Shown piece after piece: positions 58,316 to 64,000 of a DNA stretch of 64,000 bases. The notes beneath the pieces were generated by a model. The model searched no databases. It was not told where the DNA came from and worked only from the letters and a program-made list of their open reading frames with translations. The number at the start of each line of letters is the position of its first letter. Position 1 is the stretch's first letter. This stretch comes from Diphasiastrum complanatum (taxonomy: Eukaryota > Streptophyta > Lycopodiopsida > Lycopodiales > Lycopodiaceae), in assembly GCA_029204225.1 (NCBI GenBank), contig CM055095.1, positions 43,052,223 to 43,116,222 of the forward strand, in the 5' to 3' direction. The position numbers were made by a program, and so were the translations under genes.

Positions 58316-58640
58316 CATTCAACTTTGTCTTCCTCAATTATTGCCTCTCCATCAATGTTATGTCCACCTTTCATTGTCAATAAGATTGGTGAATAGATAG
58401 TTGGTTTTGAAAACCAAGCTAACTTTGAAATTTGAGGAACTCCTCGTCAGAAGGAAGATCATTTTTTTTGGCGCATTTCCTCTGCATCCATTTTCAAGCA
58501 ATCTTTCTTAGAATAAAACTCATCCTTATTTACATCGTCAACACCAGGAAGAAGATCATCATCATCATAATCGATTATATCTTAAAATTCATGAAGCTCT
58601 TTGTTCAAAATGCAAAGAGTCTTGACCTCTTCGCCGAAAG
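58316..58640 (-). pseudogene. Second copy of the unknown exon at 281-823
   Basis: Aligns with about 321-640 of the first copy over roughly 310 bp, with the same order of text (TGAATAGATAGTTGG, GGAAGATCATTTT, TTTACATCGTCAACAC, ATTCATGAAGCTCTTTG). It keeps the GTAAG splice donor beside 58315. Frameshifts and a TAA near 58580 break it. It ends where the two copies diverge, near 58625-58640. Confidence 0.75.
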
Positions 58641-59076
58641 TGATGATAACCCGGGCGGAGCTTAACAAAATAATTCAAAAATCTGTAGATATTTTGTCTA
58701 CATCTCTTTCTCTACCTGCACATATTTTTTTTGTCAAAGGGGAGAGGATTTCTACCTTCTTAAATGCACCAAGACGATGTACCAGGCAGCGACATCATAG
58801 AAGGATGGATGGCACAATAGAATTGTTAGAGGAGGGAGAGTAGTTGAAGGCCTATACTATGGCCAAGTTGAAGACATGATAAATACATACAACCTTCTAG
58901 ACCAGACACAATCAGTAATGGTTTATTCACACCTGGTGAGAGCAATCCAATTTCCCATGGAGCCTATCCCTGGATATCATGACATGTTCCGATTATCCAC
59001 CGATGTGTATGAAAACATATACAACAACATGTCGTACGAAGATGACATTGATCAAGAAGACTTTCTTAATGTTTGA
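58641..59076 (+). other. Short unrecognised frames
   Basis: 58601-58843 and 58876-59076 give small open frames. The second, MINTYNLLDQTQSVMVYSHL, has ordinary composition and an acidic end. No family recognised, and I do not claim a gene. Confidence 0.2.
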
Positions 59077-59124
59077 AATCAGAATGCAAGTAACCTTTCT
59101 GTCTTAGATTGATTCATTTGGTAC

Positions 59125-59415
59125 TTTCATAGTACTCATTTTGATAAGTACCAATTTGGTACTTTAGATCACTTATCTATCAGTATTCTGAAATTTTTAT
59201 TTATAAATTCAAGCTATGCTTTTTGGTACTATCGGAGTCTCAATCATAATGCTTTTGGTATTGACTGAAAGTGACTTTTCCATTCGAAAAACAAATATTG
59301 CTTGTTTAAAACTCCAAAGTACTTGTTCATAAATTATAGATTTTCTGTTCGGTACTTGAGTACCAAATTTGGTACTATCTAAGTACCAATTCTGGTACAT
59401 TTGTAACCGTCTGAA
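59125..59415. repeat. Cluster of GGTACT/AGTACC motifs, left
   Basis: About ten GGTACT, AGTACC or AGTACT motifs in both orientations within 290 bp. A similar cluster is at 61615-61775. Confidence 0.6.
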
Positions 59416-59882
59416 ATTGCACTTAAGTCTCAAAAACAGATACTTCATGTGGAGTCTTTAACACTATATTCATCTTTAACACCTTTAATACCCCTTCACT
59501 CTTAAGCATGAACTAAAAACCATCCAAGGAGCACAAACTGTAACTTTAATAAACTCCACCCATACGATCATTTGTAGATCATGCTAAAATATGCATGTGA
59601 ACACATAAATACCAGTAATGTTGCAAGGAGCACAAACCCTAACATCAAGTTCTCCTACCCTATCTGTGACTCAAAAAATCATGCTGAAATCTGGTTGTGA
59701 ACATTTACAAGCACCAACATACGATTTATAGGTTGAAGAATGCCTCAGCCTTTCAACCTTCATCCCAATAGATCAGGAAGCTGCAAATGAAACTCAAAGC
59801 CGCTCAAGAATGAAATAGCCATTCAAATCTATGCAGTATATCATATATTGATGTTTTGTATATGTAACATGTACAAAAAAAA
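59416..59882. other. Spacer
   Basis: No gene recognised. GAGCACAAAC occurs twice, about 90 bp apart. Confidence 0.3.
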
Positions 59883-60149
59883 TTGGTTGCATGGGGGGTC
59901 GAAGCGGTACGAGTGCCCTTCGACCTCAACAAAGTAGTTCACAACAAGAGGGGACATATCGTCCTCACAGTTGAACAAAGGGTTTCTTCTAGTAAAGGCA
60001 ATAGGGATTCGCGCATGGAACTAACCCATGAGCCATGGGTACAGAGTTTCCTTCACATACCAGAGGGCCATTTCAGCATTGCACTCTACGGAAGGGTCGA
60101 AAGATTTTATGGCCAAGCAGTTCTCGTAGTTATTTTTAATGACTTGTAA
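59883..60149 (+). other. Unrecognised 88-codon frame
   Basis: MVAWGVEAVRVPFDLNKVVH, then HEPWVQSFLHIPEGHFSIAL. Good composition and it could be an exon, but it matches no family I know. It ends three bases before the end of the convergent phosphatase-like frame. Confidence 0.25.
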
Positions 60150-60152
60150 TGT

Positions 60153-60677
60153 TTATCGTCTACAAGTATGGTGTTTGATGCGTCTAACTCTGGTCATAAT
60201 TTTCATACCTCCCACAGGTTCTTCATAAATACTGGCACCCCCAGTTAATGTGTAAAATAGTGAGCTACCTTTGAAAATTATTTGTTGCATTTCTTCATGG
60301 AAACAGGGACGCAGTATTTTCATGACCTTCGAATATCTCATGCTGCTCCATATAATGATTTGCACTCCCGCTTCAGCTAGTTTTTGGAAAAACACATTAG
60401 CCCCATGCCTCAAAAAATAGTAACAATGTGCGTGCACTCGAATTACGTTTCTTTTGAAGCAATTTACAAAAGGGCCATTTGGAAATGTTCGGTAAGTGTT
60501 TAGCAACACCCTGTTTATATCGAGCATGACCAACCTACCAGCCCTAGCTGGAATGTCATTAGCATGGGTGGCCCTGGTCGACATTGGATTCTCGTCTTTT
60601 ATCCACCAAGGGGTATGTGCTACAAACACATAAGAACAATAAGATGACATCACCATAATGAGATTCACAGTGTGCAA
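60153..60677 (-). pseudogene. NIF/FCP1-type phosphatase-like exon
   Basis: Reads RAGRLVMLDINRVLLNTYRT, then the region FFQKLAEAGVQIIIWSSMRY and SKVMKILRPCF. This is the HAD/NIF layout: a first strand ending LDINxxLL and a second strand with IWSS. In active members the first motif is DLD(E/G)T; here it is LDINRVLL, so one catalytic Asp is replaced, as in several plant NIF-like proteins. A TTTGTAG at about 60622 on the minus strand may be the 3' splice site, putting the exon start at CACATACCCC. Intact relatives dephosphorylate the RNA polymerase II tail. Activity here is doubtful. Confidence 0.6.
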
Positions 60678-60833
60678 TAGAAAAAAGAAATGTCTTGTTT
60701 CCCTTTTAATAATAACAAGTGTCTTCTTAACATATCAGATAGCGGTGACACTGATCACTCAGTGAATTTAGTCACACTTCATAACACGATAGGTAGCACT
60801 ATTCTACTTCTAGTGTAATAGAGTGTGCACGTG

Positions 60834-61500
60834 TTATATCTTGCTTGCAGGAATTATGTTATATGTTCTGGAGCGCTTTATCTTTTTAAAAGGATATAAC
60901 TCTAATAACAGAGTATCGTCGCACCGGTCTTCAATTGTTTTAGATTCAGAAGTGTGCAAAGTTTCACCTTTCTCAGGCCTGGCTTCCTCCCCTATTGTTT
61001 CCTCTTTTTGGGGCTCTTCAGCTTCATCACCTGCCCCTTCATTTTTCACATCCACATACACATCCACCTGTTCTTCCTCCTATTGGTCCCGTGCTGTCTG
61101 GTGGTCCTGCTGTGCCCAAACTTTCTGCTCTCGGTCTTGCTACTGCTCTTGCTGGTCTTGTTGTGTCTGGTCTTGTTGTTGCTCTTGCTGGTCTTGTTAT
61201 GCATAGTCTTGATGTTGGTCCTGCTCTTGATGCTCCTGCTGGTCCCGCTCGTCTTCCATATCTTCATCCAACTCGTCTATGTTAATAGTAATTTTTGCCT
61301 TGTCTGTTTTGCCCTTTGTTGTCTGATGGTGAGGCTACACTGTTGTGGAGGAGTCTATATCATCCTTGAACTTTAAAAGTTCTTCCAGTACTTCATTTAT
61401 CGTTGAATCCATGTCTAGGTCCTTGTTCAATTGCTGGTCTTCATGCACGAAACTGCCCACAGGGGGGTTCTTAGTCAGCATACTGCAATCTATACCTGAA
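60834..61500 (-). pseudogene. Gln/Glu-rich N-terminal region, probably same gene
   Basis: Reading leftward: NKDLDMDSTINEVLEELLKF, then an acidic DEDMEDERDQQEHQEQDQH, a Gln-rich stretch (QDQQEQQQD), then VDVYVDVKNEGAGDEAEEPQ and KEETIGEEARPEKGE. Four in-frame stops (TAG or TAA) sit where Gln would fit. It lies upstream of the phosphatase-like exon on the same strand, so I infer one gene with an intron around 60680-60830. The Ser/Cys-rich plus-strand frames here are shadows. Confidence 0.4.
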
Positions 61501-62297
61501 TATGCAAGGTCAGAGAAGTAAAATGATAGATTTCAGAGTTTAGCTCAGTAGTGTCAGATTTCAGATTTCAGCTCAATTTCGGTAAGTCTTTATCGAGATG
61601 ACTAAGACAACAACCATTAGTACTAATTTCAGTACTTCAGTAGAACAAAAAAGTACCTCGAACACAAAAAAAATACTAGAACCAAGAACAAAAAGTTCCT
61701 GGAGTAACACGAACAGGAAAGTACCGACAACCAGCAAAACTTTGGTACTCCAGGAGAACCAAAAGTACCAAAAACCTCCAAGAATGAAAGAAATAGAAAG
61801 AAAACATGAAGAGTGTTAGTCAAAATTCTCGAACCATATGGTTGTATGCTATTCCAAAATGTCACCACAATGCTCCCTCCCATCAGCATGGCCTTCCTTG
61901 TGGATGTTTCAAGTTCAACAAAGAACCATTTATGATACAATGCATTCAACAGGGAAAAAACAAGGGCTACACCCCTCCCTAAAATTAGGTGTGTTGACTA
62001 TCTTTAACTCCACCGAAAACTCTCTCTCTTTTTCTTTCTCAAACAACTTGCATACAAACTAACATTGTTGAATTAATACTTTCCATTGAATTTCCGTATA
62101 TCCCAAACATGGGAGTAAAAGAGACACAAATTGTGCTAATAAACACACATGTTCAACTCAATAGTGTTGAAAAAAAAGTGCCAAAAGTATCAAAATGGGA
62201 TTCATGCACACATACAATACTACCAAATTTGAAGCAAAATAGTTTCAAATATGTCAAATTTGAGCTCTCAAAATAAGGGAAGAACCAAAAGTCCCAA
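61501..62297. other. Spacer with right GTACC motif cluster
   Basis: At 61615-61775, AGTACT, AGTACC and GGTACT motifs recur as at 59.2 kb. The rest is AT-rich with no supported gene. Confidence 0.45.
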
Positions 62298-64000
62298 TGT
62301 GAAAATTGTCAACATTTCCTAGCTAGTTTGAGGCCTAAATTGGCTAAAATTGTAAATAGTTTTGGTTCTGGAGTTTCACACGTGTGAACCAGGCCACAAT
62401 GTTTTTATTTACTATATTTTTTCAGTATGATGAAGTGTCAAACTTCATACCCTTCAAAATGAGACCATTTTGATGTATTTTGGTCATATAAGCCATTTTT
62501 AGCTATTTTTCCTATATAGGGAATATCTAGGGTCAAGTACCTTCTAGAGAGAGGAGAGAGAGTCATCTTCCTCATCCATAAATAGTAGGGAAGTCGTGGA
62601 GAATAGGTTGGAGAAACCTTTTGTATGCTTCATTGAGATCAATAGATCATTGTCATTGTTTCTTCCTCCATTGAGAGCATTGTTGTGTGTATTGTCTTCA
62701 AGCTATTGTGTATGATCTTAGGTGCTTTCCAAAAGTGGTAGGCTGATGTATTATGGACTGTATAATGCTATTTTGGGCCGCACTTGATGTTTATGGAAGT
62801 TTCCATTTGTGATAAATGCTTTTTGATCAAGTTCTTTGCATTCTAGGTAGCATAGAATGTGTTGCCAATTCCTAGCTTATGTAGTTTGGAGTGCAAGCAT
62901 TCAAGCCAATGATCTTGGAGTTTAGATCCACTTAGGATCTGTATTTTTCACATGGTATCAGAGCTGGTTGGCTTCTATTTACAGTAAGTATTCCATTTTT
63001 GGTGATATTTGGATGTTTGATCAAGTTCTAGCATGATTTTGCATTGCTTTGTTGATCAAATCTTACTAACCTTTGTTTTGTGAGTTGAACTTGTGGATCA
63101 AAAGCATATTTCAGGTCTATTGAAGATCAGAGGCTGAAAAGAAACTATTTTGGATCAGATCATAACACCTAATCATTTGTGATTGTGAGGCTTGTGCATA
63201 TTCAATACTAACAATGTTCTTTTCAATCCTATTGTTGACAATCTCCATTCTTGGATGAACACTCTCCTTAAGTGGATGAAACTTCTCCTTAAGTGGATGA
63301 CAAATGCTCTTTTGAGTGAGTTGTAATTCTCCTAAAGGCTGAGCAAAGCTCCCATTTGGATGAAAGATCCCCTTTTTTGGGTGAACATATTGTAAGCTCC
63401 ATTGTGAAGAGCATATTGTAAAGATTGTCATCAATTTTGGCATAATTTTTGGTGTACTTTGTTGAGCATGTAAGTAACTCTCCTTATGTAATTTGATTGG
63501 AGCATTTGCTGGAAGGTGTTAACCATTATGCAAGTGTGTTTTCAGGTTCTTAACAGGTTGAGGAACATTCTCATGTGAAGTGATCTTAGATCTACATCTA
63601 AACACCAAGATTTGACAAGATAGTGAAGCTAGTCTTGTGATTCACTAAGTGTGCTCATTCATTCACCTCTAAATCTTGTATTTATCACTTGCTGGAGTTT
63701 ATAAACTTTTAGAAGTGTGGTTTACATGTGGTTTTACAGGTTGAATCAATATCTTAGTGTGTTGATCATATGTTGATCAAGTTTGTTCATTACTAGGTAA
63801 TCTTGGCATCCTAGTTTTGGGTATTTTCTAAGAATGCAAGTAACTCTTCACACCATAACTTGATTTGGTCACTTGCTGGAAAGTTTGAGAGCTTAAGCAA
63901 GAGTGTGTTCAGGTTGGTTTGATTTTGTAATCCATTCTTAGTGTGTGCAAAGTGTTGCATGTGTTTCAATCTTCCTTTCTATGCTTGGAAACCATCTAGG
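62298..64000 (+). mobile_element. Copia G: 5' LTR and leader, cut by window end
   Basis: The LTR at 62298-62952 (655 bp, TGTGAAAATTG to TTTTTCACA) is followed by TGGTATCAGAGC at 62953-62964. The leader runs to the window edge; by comparison with F, gag would start about 125 bp further on. The first 410 bp of the LTR are clearly diverged from F. From about 62711 to 64000 the match to F is almost exact, with two differences noticed. A 14-bp palindrome TTCACACGTGTGAA is at 62375-62388. Confidence 0.9.

Noticed and set aside
60823-61376. Ser/Cys/Leu-rich plus-strand frames
   Set aside because: Shadow of the Gln/Glu-rich minus-strand coding sequence.
60834-61500. Alternative genetic code with TAR read as Gln
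   Set aside because: Other long frames, such as the 1030-codon ORF of F, end normally at TAA, and CHG-context deamination explains the stops.

Overview
The window looks like nuclear DNA from a land plant (or close streptophyte) with a large, repeat-filled genome. It is AT-rich and has long CT, CA and TA microsatellites. Plant-type Ty1/copia and Ty3/gypsy LTR retrotransposons use a TGGTATCAGAGC-type initiator-Met tRNA primer site, and there is a plant-type CACTA (Tnp2) DNA transposon with GT-AG introns. I see no operons, rRNA genes, CRISPR arrays or convincing tRNA genes. I cannot name the species. Almost every reading frame is broken.

Layout. 0-9 kb: a broken multi-exon gene of unknown function on the minus strand (repeated near 58.5 kb), a tandem array of short palindromes, duplicated microsatellite modules, a near-perfect 48-bp-arm hairpin and a decayed unknown ORF. 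9-15 kb: the end of a Ty3/gypsy integrase, a promoter-like spacer, a long extra ORF, then decayed minus-strand ORFs of unknown origin. 15-18.2 kb: a cluster of inverted repeats in which a GC-rich palindromic motif abuts (TA)n tracts. It includes a 660-bp palindrome and a 1.18-kb element with terminal inverted repeats. 18.2-21.3 kb: an 18-bp minisatellite, a telomere-like 7-bp array and a decayed acyl-CoA thioesterase-like exon that runs into 69-bp in-frame repeats. 21.3-25.4 kb: LTR and gypsy/copia fragments.

25.5-39 kb is a stack of broken copia elements, named here H, B, C and D. H is a 5'-truncated plus-strand copia interrupted by the 980-bp LTR of B. B (minus) is split by C (minus, gag to RNase H, all domains present but broken) and by D, a solo LTR with a TTCTC target duplication sitting exactly in the DNGGE motif of B's integrase.

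39-57 kb is a CACTA transposon region: a 2.4-kb segment in tandem duplicate, a third copy, recognisable introns, and a SET-domain ORF present three times. It is interrupted by copia E, by a gypsy integrase fragment and by copia F. F (49992-55562) is the only structurally intact mobile element: identical 5-bp target duplications, 647-bp LTRs with 3 differences, a primer site and a polypurine tract. Its single 1030-codon ORF has Gag at the front and about 765 residues I do not recognise, with no protease, integrase, reverse transcriptase or RNase H. It must therefore be mobilised in trans.

57-64 kb: a copia RT scrap, a 156-bp tandem duplication containing a primer site and LTR end, the second copy of the unknown gene, an NIF/FCP1-type phosphatase-like pseudogene with a Gln-rich N-terminus, and the 5' end of G, a sibling of F whose LTR looks chimeric.

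How they fit together: the window records successive nested insertions. The autonomous copia and gypsy copies supply recognisable enzyme domains but are dead. The youngest element has no enzymes of its own, and the CACTA element has apparently carried a SET-like gene with it.
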